Source: Rhynchopus sp. YZ270_cl-10
Lineage: Eukaryota > Euglenozoa > Diplonemea > Diplonemida > Diplonemidae
NCBI GenBank assembly: GCA_964035575.1
Contig: OZ037886.1
Coordinates: forward strand, 496,001 to 560,000
Direction: 5' to 3'
DNA: 64,000 nt
Part shown: positions 8,450 to 19,500 of the stretch, in pieces
Numbering within the stretch: the first letter of the stretch is position 1
Layout of the letters: every line of letters begins with the position of its first letter
Notes under the pieces: generated by a model
Told to the model about the DNA's origin: nothing
The model's database searches: none
Seen by the model: only the letters and a program-made list of their open reading frames with translations
Made by a program: the position numbers and the translations under genes

Positions 8450-11400
8450 TTAGTTCCGACGTGTAGTTCTGAACTTCCTCGGCTTTTTGGCTGACGCCTG
8501 ACCTCCATAGGCAGGTGGGGGTGTTTGCATCCCAAGACCGCTGTGAATTTGTTGTTGTAATATTCATTTTTTTTATATGGCCATGCCATTAACAAAAAGA
8601 TGCTGATAAAACAACGTTTTCTTACAATCCTCATAGTGTTTCCTTCTCCCAACTCTAACAAAGTCGGGATGCATTTTTCTCGTTTTTTTATCAATTTCTT
8701 GCTGTGACATACCCCATGGCGCCCTGCGGTGCGACAGGCGAAGGCGAAGGCGACCCACCAAACACACCGGCCCCTCCACCACCAATACCACCTGGTGTGC
8801 CGAACCCACCACCACCACCACCTCCCCCTCCTCCAGCACCACTAAACCCACCACCGAAGACGTCTTGCTGACCGGAGGAGGTCGAATCAAATGAGTTTGA
8901 GGGTTGGGCGTTGAAGCCGAATCCGGTGCTTGCAGCTCCTGCGCCTGAGCCTGCTCCTGCACCAAACGGTGTTGGGGTAAAATCATTACCCCCTCTTGCT
9001 GGGGTAAACCCACCTCCAGGTGGAGGTGGCGGGAATGCACCCGGTTCTGGTGCCATACGGAAGTTATTCGGCGGCTTTGGTGTGTCATTCTGGAAGGTGC
9101 TTGGTATACCCGCAAGCGATGCCTTGTTGAAGGACGGCTTCGCCGGAGTGTCGGTATTACCCATGCTGAAGGAGAAGGCAACACCCCCCTTTGCGCTGGA
9201 AGACTGCGCCGGGGTTTCTGCCGCAGCTGCGCTGGGTGTGGTCATGCTGTTGAAAGACATGCCACCTCCTCCAGGTGTCGGGCCAAACGAAGCTGCTGGC
9301 TTTGCAGAGTCGCCAAATACGAATGGAGCAGCGCTGGCTGAGGTGGGGGCGGCACCAATGAGACCAGGGGGTTTATCAAAGGCAAACCCAGCAGTAGGGC
9401 CAGCAGGACCGGCAGTAGTAGAAGCGGCCCCAAAGGGTGTGTCCGTAGTCTTCGCGCCACCGGAGAGCGATGCTGCGAAGGAGTTGGGGAAGCCACCTCC
9501 AGCAGCTGCAGCTGCAGGGGTAGAGGTCGTCCCAAAGGGTGTATCGTTGGATGGGAACCCCGGGGTAGCTGCCGGTGTGGCGGGAGGGGCGAAGTTGAAT
9601 CCGGTTGATGCAGCTGGTGCTGCAGGGGTTGTTCCAAAGGGGGTAGGAGCTGGGGCAGCAGGGCCGGCAGGTGCGGTGGTAGCTTCTGCCGCGAAGGAGG
9701 GGAACCCAGTGGAGGCTGCAGTGGTTGTAGGGAACCCAGTAGCAGGAGCGGAGGAAGGGGCGGCAGAGAAAGGGTCTGCTCCGCTTGTTGCGACAGCCGG
9801 GGTGAAGGAAGGCGGTGCAGTCTCAGTGGAGGATGTTGTTCCAAAGCCGAACGGAGCCGGTTTCTCAGCAGGGGCAGCCAAGGAAGGGAACCCTCCGCCT
9901 GCAGGTGCAGATGAACTGGAGGCAGAGAAGGAAGGGAACCCCCCTGTTGCGCTGGATGAAGCTGCCGGTGTGGCGGTTGCTGCAAACGAAGGGAAGCCTC
10001 CTGCTGCGCTGGAGGAGGCTGCTGTTGCTGCTGTGGTCGTGGCTGCAAACGAAGGGAAGCCGCCTGTTGCGCTTGATGAAGCTGCTGCTGCTGTGGTACT
10101 GAGACCAAAGGAAGGAAACCCTCCGCCTGCAGGTGCCGATGAACTGGTTGCTGCAAACGAAGGGAAGCCTCCTGCTGCGCTGGAGGAGGCTGCTGGTGCA
10201 GCAGTGGTGGTTGCTGCAAACGAAGGGAAGCCGCCTGTTGCACTTGATGAAGCTTCTGCTGCAGTGGTACTGGGGCCAAACGAAGGGAACCCTCCGCCTG
10301 CAGATGAACTGGATGCAGAGAAGGAAGGGAACCCCCCTGTTGCACTGGATGAAGCTGCTGCTGCTGTGGTTGATGCTGCAAACGACGGGAAGCCACCTTC
10401 CGCTGATGCCGACGAACTCGCAGCGAAGGAGGGGAAGCCACCGGTTGCTGCGGCGCTGGAGGAGGCTGCTGTTGTTGCTGCCGCTGTTGATGTGTCTCCA
10501 CCGCTGGGGCCGAACGACGGGAAGCCCCCTGCTGCGCTGGACGAGCTTGCTGCGAACGACGGGAAACCACCAGTTGCTGCGGCACTTGAGGACGCTGCAC
10601 CAGCAGCACTGCTGCTCGGGGCAAACGACGGGAACCCTGCTGCGCCCGACGAGCTTGAGGCTGCGAATGACGGGAAACCACCACCACTCGACGACGCCGC
10701 TGTAGCTGCGAAGGAGGCATCACCACCACCCGCTGCTGCACCACCACTGGACGAGCTGACACCAAAGGAAGGCGCAGAGGCCGCACTAGAGGAGCTTGCT
10801 GCGCTGAAGGAGGGGAACCCTGCTGTTGCGCCAGACGACGCTGCTGTAGGCGGTGCCGTCACAGGCGGCTTCACTGCCTTTGCGTCGAAGGAGGGGAACC
10901 CTGACGTAGCGCTAGACGACCCTGCCTCTGCGGCAGGCAGGGCAAACGACACTGCGGGCTGTGCCCCCTTTTCAGGTGTCTTAGGTTTTGGTGTTGGCGG
11001 CGGTGTGGGCGGCTTCTGGACTGGAGGAGGCATAGGGGAACGCAGTGCTGCCTCGTCCTTGTCGTGCAGCCCGAAACGTTCGCGGAACTTCTGTGAAGAG
11101 TATGAGTTGTAGCGCTGCAGAGAGCCCTCAGGGGTGGGTGCGCGTACAACAATTGGAATGTCCAAACACGCGCTTGAGGAGGCCATCTTCACCATTGCTT
11201 GCGTTGCAGTCTCCTCGGCCTCCAGTATCACCTCCCCACCCCCGTCACCCCGCCGCCCCTTCTGCTTCCGCTTCCGTTTCCGCGCCCGCCCGTCCCCCTC
11301 TTCTTCCCGCTGCTTTCTCTTCTCGCGTCGTTTCTTCGGTCGTTCCGGCTCCTCTGGTTCTTCCTTGGTGATTTCCTCAATTTCCTTTACAAAGATAGGC

Positions 11401-11714
11401 GCTGTGCTGCTGCTCGGGAAATGCTGTGGAGCCCACTGTGAGCTGTCCACCCCGGTCAGGGAGGGTTCGCCCAAACGGTCGGAGCTGGGCCCCGAAGAGG
11501 CGAAGAAGGAGACAGCCTCGGCGTGCGCCGCCTGCGCATGCTCCTGCTGTGTGGTGAAGGTGCGTGTGGCGGGGAGGCGAGAGCGGACGGTGCTGCTGTG
11601 CGTGCCTGGGCGTTCGACTACGGAGGGTGCACGCTTCTGTAGGGGTGAAGTATTGTAGGGGTGAACGGTGAATGTGAGGTTTGAGGTGAGGTGGGAATGT
11701 AAGAAATCATACAT
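8450..11714 (-). CDS. FG-type nucleoporin with GFPSF repeats, Nup153/Nup1/Nup136-like basket candidate
   Basis: Exons 11714-8713 and 8540-8450, with a GTATGTC...CACAG intron between them; 1,030 aa from the chosen ATG. Order: a basic, disordered N terminus with a strong bipartite-type nuclear signal (KKRREKRKQREEE...RKRKRKQKGRR); PPPVQKPPTPPPTPKPKTPE; about 18 GFPSF(A/S/G) repeats separated by Ser/Ala/Gly runs; then ordinary FG motifs (PFGTT, FVFGDS, GFGFN, VFGG). The second exon adds a tail ending KPRKFRTTRRN, like the basic C-terminal motif of metazoan Nup153 and plant Nup136, which in those proteins binds import receptors. Such proteins line the pore channel or nuclear basket and gate transport. 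An alternative in-frame ATG at 11822 would add 36 residues. The start at 11714 overlaps the stop of the upstream microprotein gene. The repeat type and tail support nucleoporin strongly; the exact subunit is inference. Confidence 0.8.
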
Positions 11715-11967
11715 TATGGTCAAACGCCTCGGAATTCTCCTTCGCATTGCAGCGGTGGGCGGGCTGGACACTGCTTTCACGCTGTCTCCGAAACTCGTGG
11801 GATCTCCGGATCTTTGCGTCATCGCGTTTTGCCTGCAATATAAGTGGTTTTTTTGTATCGACAATGGGTAATGCCAGGGGAGGGAAAATAATGCATACCT
11901 CATAAAAATACTTTACGCACGCCGTGACACACACCAACAGCACTACCCATACTATGAACGGCACCAT
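11707..11967 (-). CDS. Membrane-anchored microprotein, 64 aa
   Basis: Exons 11967-11899 and 11832-11707 flank a 66-nt GTATGC...TTGCAG intron whose length keeps the frame open even if retained. The spliced protein begins MVPFIVWVVLLVCVTACVKY, one hydrophobic membrane segment (about residues 2-20). A strongly basic and polar tail follows (AKRDDAKIRRSHEFRRQRE). CTGCAG preceded by a long pyrimidine run ends one base before the ATG, an excellent trans-splice acceptor. This supports a real mRNA start here. The stop codon overlaps the proposed nucleoporin ATG (ATGTATGA). I do not recognise the family; the shape is that of small tail- or N-anchored subunits of membrane complexes. It could alternatively be an upstream leader exon of the nucleoporin, although the frames differ. 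Confidence 0.55.
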   Translation of the reverse strand: MVPFIVWVVLLVCVTACVKYFYEVCIIFPPLALPIVDTKKPLILQAKRDDAKIRRSHEFRRQRESSVQPAHRCNAKENSEAFDHNV

Positions 11968-12005
11968 ACTGCAGTCTCAGAAGGGTAAAGGGGGGGAGGA
12001 GGCTT
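11968..12005 (-). promoter_or_regulatory. Probable trans-splice acceptor for the microprotein mRNA
   Basis: On the minus strand CCTCCTCCCCCCCTTTACCC leads to CTGCAG, whose AG (11969-11970) is followed by one T and then the ATG. The pyrimidine tract, AG and near-zero distance to the start match spliced-leader addition sites in general. No leader sequence is available here to prove it. Confidence 0.5.
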
Positions 12006-12211
12006 ATGGCTCGAGCCCCCCACCCCCCACCGCTCGTCCAACCAACAGTAGCGTACACAGGCGACCTATTCGCGTGTGACTACAGGACTTCCCTAATATT
12101 GTGTTTTTGTCTCTGTTGGTGAAGCAGTTTATTTGGTTTTTAGCCTGTACAAAATAACCTTTTTTGTTTTCAAAATACCTCTAAAATAAACTCTACGTTT
12201 TTAAAACATTT

Positions 12212-14403
12212 CTAAAAAAATTCGTCCGAATCACCCGATGTTTGAAGACGATCCGCCTCGTACTTGAGTGATGGGGTGTCCTTCGGGTCTAGGCCTAATG
12301 CATTGTTGTAGAACTGTTGGGCCTGCGTGGTGTCGCCTTGCTTGCGATAGACACGTCCCAGGAGGAGGTTCGCCTTAGCTTCGTTGGGCGCAAGCTCGTA
12401 GAGTGTGAGAGCAATGCGCAGCGCCTCGTCCAGACAGTCCGGCAGCTGCAGCAGCAACTCCCCTTTGCGAAACAACGCAAAGGCGTGTTCAGGGTGCTTC
12501 TCGAGAACTCTGTTGATCGTCGCAAGGGCATGCTGCAGACAAGGACCTCTGCCTTCAGACTGTAAAGAAAAAAAATGTGAGGTGGCATAGCTTTTGGAAG
12601 AAAGAAAACTGTAATAAAGATCAAATCCCAAGAGGTGACGTCAGGTTAAGAAAAGGTGTATAAGATGCGCGCTTCGTCTTGATTATACTCGTTATCGTAC
12701 AGCATCTTAAGGGGGTGCATACCATCAACGCATTCGCATAGGCCAGCAGAAGGGGGGAGTTTGGGTTGATCTTGCAGGCCTTCTCGAAGTGGACAACAGC
12801 CTCGCCGAACTTCTCTTGCTTTGAGGCGACAGAGCCGAGGCCATGCCATGCAGGGTAGTGTCGGGAGTCTAGGCGCAATGCTACACGGAATGCCTGTTAA
12901 TTTTTTTTTTTGAGAAAATTTTTTTCTTTCCCCGACCGTCGATGTGACCATACCTGCGAGGCATCATCCAACTCCTCCAGAACAAGGTGCTCCATCCCAC
13001 GCAATGTGTTCGCATACGCACTGTACTGATCCACCTGGCACCCGCGCGCAAAGAACTGCAACGCGTGCTCATGGTCCCCTGCAATAGAGTGGGCATTGCC
13101 CAGCACAATCTGAGTGACAAGGGAGAGTTTGTCCATTTGGACGAGCTCCTGCGCGAGGTGGGCGAGGTCCTTCTCACGCTGGAGCTGCCAAAGGCAGGAG
13201 GAGTAGAGTGAGAGGCTGTCGTCGATCTTGTATTGGCAGAGTCTGCGCATGAGGGCAAAGCAGTCGGCGGCCTTGCTGTGCTGGCCGTCGTCGTAGTAGG
13301 CACTCCCGAGGACGCCTTGTATGTAGTGTGTCTTGCGCAGTGCAGTGGGCAGCTTCTTGCAGCGCTGCTCCACGTCGTCGCAGTTGTATTGGCTTGCACT
13401 GCACAGAATAGCCGTGAACGCATGCAAAATCCGCATCAACGCCTCCACACCACCTTCACTCACCTCCACCCGCGGCTGTGCTCCCAACAGAGGCGAAACC
13501 GGTGCTGGCGAGGCCATATTATCGCGCATCAAATTACCCTGCGGTGGTGTCGTCTGCCCCTGCAGGGGTTGCGGAAGACGGCTGTGCTGCAGCGAGGCTG
13601 ACGAGGGTTGACCCTGCTGTGCGAACATCCTATGGTATTCTGCGACCTGTTTTACATTTTTTTTTTGATAAATTGTTGGAGTAGTGTAGTTGCCCTCGGT
13701 TGTGTTGCCACAGTTGTGCAATCTCCACTGTAAGTTTTTTTTAAAAGCAACAGAATTCCGCTTCCAAATAAACCCCTCCATAGGTTATCGCAGGTTGGGG
13801 TAAGAGTTGCTCGGAAAAACTGATAATTTTTTTTCATACCTTTCCACTCGAGTAAAGTCTTTCCAAAGCCTGCGCAGGACGATGCGCATTGGTTGCTGAG
13901 GTCTGCGCAAACGCCTCGACTGCCTTCCAGTTGAATGGGTAGCATGAAATGCTTTCTGACAGCGCGTCGACGCTGAGGGTCTCTCTGTTAGTGTTTCTGT
14001 GGATGAGGCCAAGATAGTAAAGGCAGGCAGAACGCTCCTTAGGGGGGAGCACGGCATGGTGGTTGGGCTGCAGGGCATGTCGGAAGGACACCTCCGCTTC
14101 GTGCAGACGGTCTGTCCGGTACAGACACGTACCAAACACCCTGTACAGTGTAGGTACCACCACAGCATCGTCGCTTCCATGGAAATGCTCCGAGAAGGGG
14201 AAATGTTCCCGCAAAAGCCGTACCGTCGCCTCCAGGCCGCCTCCAAGCATGAGAGTCTTCGCAAGTTCAAGTAGACTTGCCCCATTCTTTCGTACAGAGA
14301 AGAGCCGTTCCGCATAGAACTCTGCATTGGAGAACAGCATCAACTCTCGCGACTCCTGAATGAGATGCTCAAGCACGACGCATGACTCCTCATCGTATAC
14401 CAT
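12212..14403 (-). CDS. CDC27: Anaphase-promoting complex subunit 3 (CDC27), TPR protein, 591 aa, four exons
   Basis: Exons 14403-13840, 13646-12954, 12893-12723 and 12559-12212. All three introns are phase 0, start GTATG and end CAG (193, 60 and 163 nt). The N-terminal TPR block has the family signature LMLFSNAEFYAERL and a TDRLHEA...ALQPN repeat. The C-terminal block runs GNAHSIAGDHEHALQFFARG, ALRLDSRHYPAWHGLGSVA, KQEKFGEAVVHFEKACKINP and LLLGRVYRKQGDTTQAQQFY. These track the CDC27 TPR superhelix in order and distinguish it from CDC16, CDC23 and APC7. CDC27 docks co-activators CDC20/CDH1 through their C-terminal IR tails in the ubiquitin ligase that triggers anaphase. At 591 aa it is shorter than the roughly 750-850 of most homologues; the disordered linker between TPR blocks is only about 60 residues. 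An in-frame open stretch upstream has no further ATG. Confidence 0.93.
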
Positions 14404-14520
14404 ATCACTGTTGTGTACTAAAAATCCGCTAAAAAATCCGCTAAAAAAGTTGAAATACAACAGCCCGCTGACAGTGTACCTTCAAAAAAGGGGGGAGAGG
14501 AGGAGCGGTAAGGGGTCTGT
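14404..14520 (-). promoter_or_regulatory. Cluster of candidate trans-splice acceptors upstream of CDC27
   Basis: On the minus strand, two strong pyrimidine tracts (CACCCTCCTCTTACAG and CTCCTCTCCCCCCTTTTTTG) are followed by three spaced TTTTTAG units (TTTTTTAGCGG, TTTTTTAGCGG, TTTTTAG) and a CAACAG, ending a few bases before the ATG at 14403. A D-type hairpin module (14449-14482) sits inside the cluster. Any of these AGs could receive a leader. Confidence 0.4.
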
Positions 14521-15144
14521 AAGAGGAGGGTGAATTGAGTTGAGGAAAAAAGGGAAGAAAACAGTCACCAAAAAATGAAGGGAAGGGGGGGGGGTTTTGA
14601 CATTGTCGTTTTTTTTTTTGTTACTCTAACGATCTTACAGGGTTTGTTTCGTGGTTTTTTTTTGTTTCGTTTTGTATTATTTTTTCTAACTAAAAAATCG
14701 GATTTGGGGCGTTTTTTTTTTCGAAGGGAAACGCAGGGATGGAGGGAACCTAGAATGCCTCCCTATTACCCATTCGCATCTGGGTCACATTCGTCCCTCC
14801 CTTCTGCCCCCATAAGATTTTATTTATGACACACATAACCAGAACGGAACCAAAACTAACTAATTGGCTATCTAGGGTTTCTTTTGGAAGGCTGTGGAGC
14901 CTTTGGAGAAAAAAGAGAGAAAAAAAGATATGTCTCATACAAGACGACCAAAGAGAGGCAAGTTTGGTAAGATGCCCCTATATCTCTTGTTTAGCCATCG
15001 TGTTTAAAAGAAGAAGAGTTGAAAAAAGGTGTGGAAACAAGTTTTCCTGGCAGGTATCTGACATTCAAAATTTTAAAAAAGGTGGAGTCCACAACTCCAG
15101 AATCTCGCAGAATATCGAACCGTGAGGTTAAGACCATACCAAAT

Positions 15145-15226
15145 AGTGAAGTTGATAGTGCAAAACGCCTCTGGGAGGCAGGCACTGACACTCCGCAGGG
15201 TTATAAAGAAGAGGTGAACCACGATG
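15145..15226 (+). repeat. Hairpin module, A type, long form
   Basis: GAAGTTGATAGTGCAAAACG, then CCTCTGGGAGGCAGGCACTG, then ACACTCCGCAGGGTTATAAA, ending GAGGTGAA. The copy at 58201-58270 matches through the whole length with few changes. Shorter or diverged relatives are at 15983-16025, 38752-38790, 42507-42545, 42741-42818, 49910-50010, 56966-57103 and 63140-63186. Confidence 0.65.
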
Positions 15227-15386
15227 TACACATGTGAACTAGGTATCTTCGATCATAGAAAAAGGAGAACTTTCTGTTTTGGTAAAAGACGATGTCAAAG
15301 TAATTCGCCTATCAGAAGGCGGGGAAATTGGCGTTGAGAAACGTGCAGACGTAAGGTCGCAGGTACATAATCTACCCCCCCTCCCT

Positions 15387-15502
15387 TAATGGCGGCAGTA
15401 TTGTGATGGGAGCCCATTGGAATACGCAAAATACATCACAATCCACATTGTGATGTATGTTGCGTATTCCAATGGGCTCCCATCACAATACTGCCACCAT
15501 TA
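15387..15502. mobile_element. 116-bp fold-back MITE, hAT-like
   Basis: A near-perfect palindrome: 56-bp arms with two mismatches around the loop CCAC. The termini are TAATGGCGGCAG and CTGCCACCATTA. The 8 bp CCCTCCCT flank it exactly on both sides (15379-15386 and 15503-15510). An 8-bp duplication is the hAT hallmark. The termini are not the textbook CAGGG type, so the superfamily is tentative. Near-identical arms suggest recent insertion or arm homogenisation. Confidence 0.75.
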
Positions 15503-16596
15503 CCCTCCCTCAAGGCTAACTGTGATCAGGTTCACAGCGCCCACTGCATCGCAAATGGTTTGTAATTTTTTTTTTTTGGAGAACATTTTGAATAGATCTC
15601 CATTCGACAAAACAAATATGAAAAAAATTGAAAGATGCATGCCACAGGGTACACATCAAGATCAATAACTCAGTTGAAAGCCCAGGGGCTTTTCATTTGA
15701 AAGTGAACAGAAAAGGGTGGAAAGAAGGAGATTTTACGAAGGGTATAGGGGGGCAACGTCGAGTAGAACGCGCAAGGCATCTTTGTAGACACAAGCAAGT
15801 TCTGACAACGGTATACTCATTTAGAAAAAAAAGCGTTTTTTTTTTTGGTAAAGATGAATCTAAGTCTCGCTTAGTCACCTTAGACAAAAGAGGGGGGTGG
15901 ACTGAGGGAAAAAGGGTTGTAAAAGGCAAAAAAAGGCAGAAACAGAAGAAAATACGCAAGGCGGCAAAAAGAAAAAAGAGAAGTTTAAAGTGCAAACGCA
16001 TCACCGTTCATAGGTGGACGTACGCACTGCTCCAAAAAAAAGAAGAAAAAAAACGAAATGGTAGTTGTTGGATACTGGCAACTCCGACTGACCCACAATG
16101 CCAGCCTCAGATGAAAGCACAACAAGAAAATGGTGGACGAACTTTAACACACAAAAAAATTGGCAATATGGGGACACCCACCCCCGGTGAAATTCGTGGA
16201 AAATCGGGTGAGATCGGGCGAAATAGGGTCAAATCCTTCCCGACCTAATGCACTACTTAAAATGAAACTTGAAATACAAAGCCCTTTTGTGACAGTGTAC
16301 CAAAAGGATGTTCTGTTTGAAAAATTCAAAAAAAAGACTGAGAAAAACGTAACAAAATCTGTTTCGATGGGTTGTTTGCCTTTTTTTTTGTTGAATCTCC
16401 ATTCCCCCGCTTCGTTTGACACAAAAAAAGCGAGGTAGAATGAAGGTGCAAAAAAAAAACACACACAACATAAAAAGACACAAACAACCAACCTCTATAC
16501 CTCTCCTAACTTATACGGCGAGGGGAACTGATTGAGTGTCACTTCCACTGGGCTACAGAACCCCTCTATGACACAAAAAAAACCCCCATCAACAAA
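15503..16596. other. Spacer with hairpin modules, no gene seen
   Basis: Contains module copies of B type (15851-15881), A type (15983-16025), G type (16075-16122) and D type (16266-16301) arrayed head to tail. Each is separated by A-rich tracts. Open frames across it (15628-16248) are lysine-rich artefacts of those tracts. Confidence 0.6.
16266..16301 (+). repeat. Hairpin module, D type
   Basis: AACTTGAAATACAAAGCCC, then TTTTGTGACAGTGTACC. Related copies are at 14449-14482 and 42636-42671, all in the same orientation. The leader AACTTGAAA is shared with other module types. Confidence 0.5.
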
Positions 16597-19500
16597 CTAA
16601 CGCCGCACCTTCTCCGCTGATGGCCGAAGCACGCATTTGTCGCAGTTCTCGATGCTGTTTTTTGGTGTGTGTTTTTTAAATCAATTCTGTCAATTATTTT
16701 GCGATAAATTGTGATAAATTACTACCAATCTCTGTGCAAATCACTCCACTTTCCTTCACACCCCTCACCCCCCCAAAAAAAACACTCCACCCAAGACATA
16801 CTTTGCACAATGCTCACAGGACGTTACAGCTGGGGTTGCCGGCTGTGGTGGGATAAACGCGTGGTCATGCACCTTGCTGTCCAACGGCCCTGGAATCATA
16901 GGCGGCAACTTCGATGGCGTACGCCTTGCCAACCCCGCCGACTGCGGGGACTCCACTTGATTGAAGGAACGGCTGACGGAGGCGGAGTGCATTTCGGACA
17001 TTTCTTCAGGGGCTTCAGAGCCTCCTTTACTGCCCTTCACGCTTTTCCCTTTTTTTGAACTCCTTTTAGAATGTGAGCTTGGTGGACGCTGACCAGAACT
17101 CTGTGGGGTTTGACTTGCCAGCGAACCAAACTTAAAGTCTGCACTGTGGCGAGACATATCACTCGCTGATATGGCGGACATCTTCTCCACTATAGGCACG
17201 TCGTTGAGGTGGGCTGACTTCTGCTCAGACACACTCTCTTCTGCAAGGGGCATCGGCAACGGAGCGGCAAACGGATTATGCGTCCCAAAAGGCGCATCGC
17301 CCTTCGACCTCAAAGCAGTAGGCGGTGTGGTAGGCATCGTGTGAATGCTCTTCAAAGGGTCCCATTGCAGCGTGGAGTCCGTGTTTTTGTAAAATTCGCT
17401 GGTAGGAATGAATTCGGGGACAGAACGTATCGTGTGCGTTCCCATCGCAGATAAATCATGAAACGCAGGTTTCGCCGTCGGAACTACCGGCATTTCCGGC
17501 CATTTGATATCCGGTGTTGGATCCCGCTTCCACAACACCACCACTGCTACAATAACAATGACCAACCCAAACACCAAAACGCACACCAAAATGATGATGT
17601 GATAGGTGCAAAGCTCATTCCCGGAGCAGTCGTCTGATGCGGTCGGGGTAGGTGTACTAACGGGACCCACCACAGGAGGCGCATCCGTCTCTGTCGCAAC
17701 CGGTTCGTCCGTCACCTCTGCGACAACGAAGGAGGGGCAGACCACTTCGAAGACTGCCGACGAGGTGAGGGTTACTTTGACACGCGCTTGGTAGACTCCT
17801 GACATGCTTGTTGTTATGGAGCTCACCCGTGCAGTGGCGTAGGATGCATCCCAGGTGACGTCGTTGGATATGACAGAGTCTGTGGGTGATGTGAAGGAGA
17901 CCTGTAGGGCAGAGCCTCGTGCGCTTTGGAGGACGTTGTCTCTGTAGAAGTTGACCGCAAAGGAGCCAGAGAGGGTGCTGTTGGGTGCGCCGCTGGCAGA
18001 GCCAGAGCAGTTCGCCTCGGTAGGGTACGTTGCCTGCACAGCGTTCTCCTGCCCCGCAAGCTGCAGGTTCGCGACAGGCGCGGCGCTCGCCTGGTCCGCC
18101 ATTTGGTAACACACCATCACCTTCGCCTCCACCACCGCCACCTCAAAGGTCGCGGTCGTCCCCTCGGACGACACCGACACAGGGCTGTAGGTGCTCCCCG
18201 ACACACCGGTGCACGTCTCCCCCTCAACAAAGGATGTCAAAAGAAGAACGTCCGCAGAAGAAAGCCCGCCACCATGCACAATGATCTCGCTGTCGGCGCT
18301 GGAGTAGAAGAACCCGGTCATCCCGGCAGAGTCGAGGTGCATGGTGCCGAGGAAGCGGGTGCACTCATCGAGGGTGGTGTCGGCGTTTTCTCTGGCAGGG
18401 CAGGGCAGGGTGGTGACGCAGAAGGAGACGTCCGAGGCGGTGAGGTTCGCGAATGTGAAGTTGTACTCGCCGTCGGACTCGGAGACCAAGGTTGCCCAGG
18501 AGGGCAGGCTTGGCTGTCCTGTGCACGCTTCATGGGAGGTGCCCTGCACCACAGAGAGGGACGGTTCTGCAAGCGGTTTGGCTGAACGAACCGAATCCAG
18601 TAGTGCACCCAATCGCGTCGCAGCACTGCTCGGCCGCCACGTCGTGCCCTTGTCAGTCATCTTGACAGTAACGATGTTGCCACCCGAGCGCGGACTCGCC
18701 GTGCTCACTTGAAACCCGTCAGGCGACGCCTCCACCACATCAACCACAGGAAGCAGCTCCGTCCATTCATCCGCCGCCTGGATCTGCGGGCTGACATAAC
18801 AGAACTGGAACTGCCCCGTCACATTGAACCGGACCTGCAATGTCGCGCTTTGTGACCCAGAATCATGGACCAGGGCAGACGCATTTGCAGCGGCAGCCGC
18901 ATACGGTCCGCACACATCGCTAGCATTAATGGGCACAACGTAATCTCTTGACAACCACCCCGGTGTTGCATTAAATTTAACCTGAACAGGAACCTCTTCC
19001 AACGTATGCACACGGGTGCCCTTTGCCAGGACAACGGGTGGAGAGGACGCGGTGTCTATCGTGAGGGGCAGCTTCAGTGTCATCGCGCACACTGTAGAGC
19101 AGGAGGCTGTTGCGAAGGGCACCGAGAGGAACACACTGTCACCCTTGCGTGCGTAACACACTATGTATGCACCCGGGGTGGGAAGGATGATGTCGACCTT
19201 CGTGGACCCATCCGACGCAGCGTACAGTGGGGTCGCTGTTGGCACTGTAGTGTGCAGGACCTCTGGTGCTGTGGTCAGTGACTCGCATTGTGCGTCCCCT
19301 GTACCCGGGTACGTTGTGTTGACCACCATGACCACCACCCTGTCGCTGATGACACCTTCCCTTGGCGTCTCGTTGGGCTCTTCGACCGGAGCAACCAGAC
19401 CTCTTCCTTGGAACTCTAATGTGATCCTCTGCCGTGCACGTGGTAGGGACTTGCGTGAGAGGCTCACGGTGTATGGGTTGCGGTGCACCAGGAGGTCTTC

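Larger units (their letters stand above)
14404..15386. other. Spacer with CDC27 leader and hairpin modules, no gene seen
   Basis: Begins with the CDC27 upstream acceptors and a D-type module (14449-14482). Long T and A runs follow, then an A-type module at 15145-15226 that closely matches one at 58201-58270. Open frames here are products of homopolymers. Confidence 0.55.

Noticed and set aside
8170-8694. 174-codon minus-strand frame at the nucleoporin 3' end
   Set aside because: It spans the nucleoporin intron and untranslated region in another frame; only the 8450-8540 part is coding, in a different frame.
8911-11112. 733-codon open frame on the plus strand
   Set aside because: It is the antisense image of the repetitive nucleoporin coding sequence (GCN/GGN codons read backwards); the minus-strand frame has nucleoporin features and a splice-extended tail.
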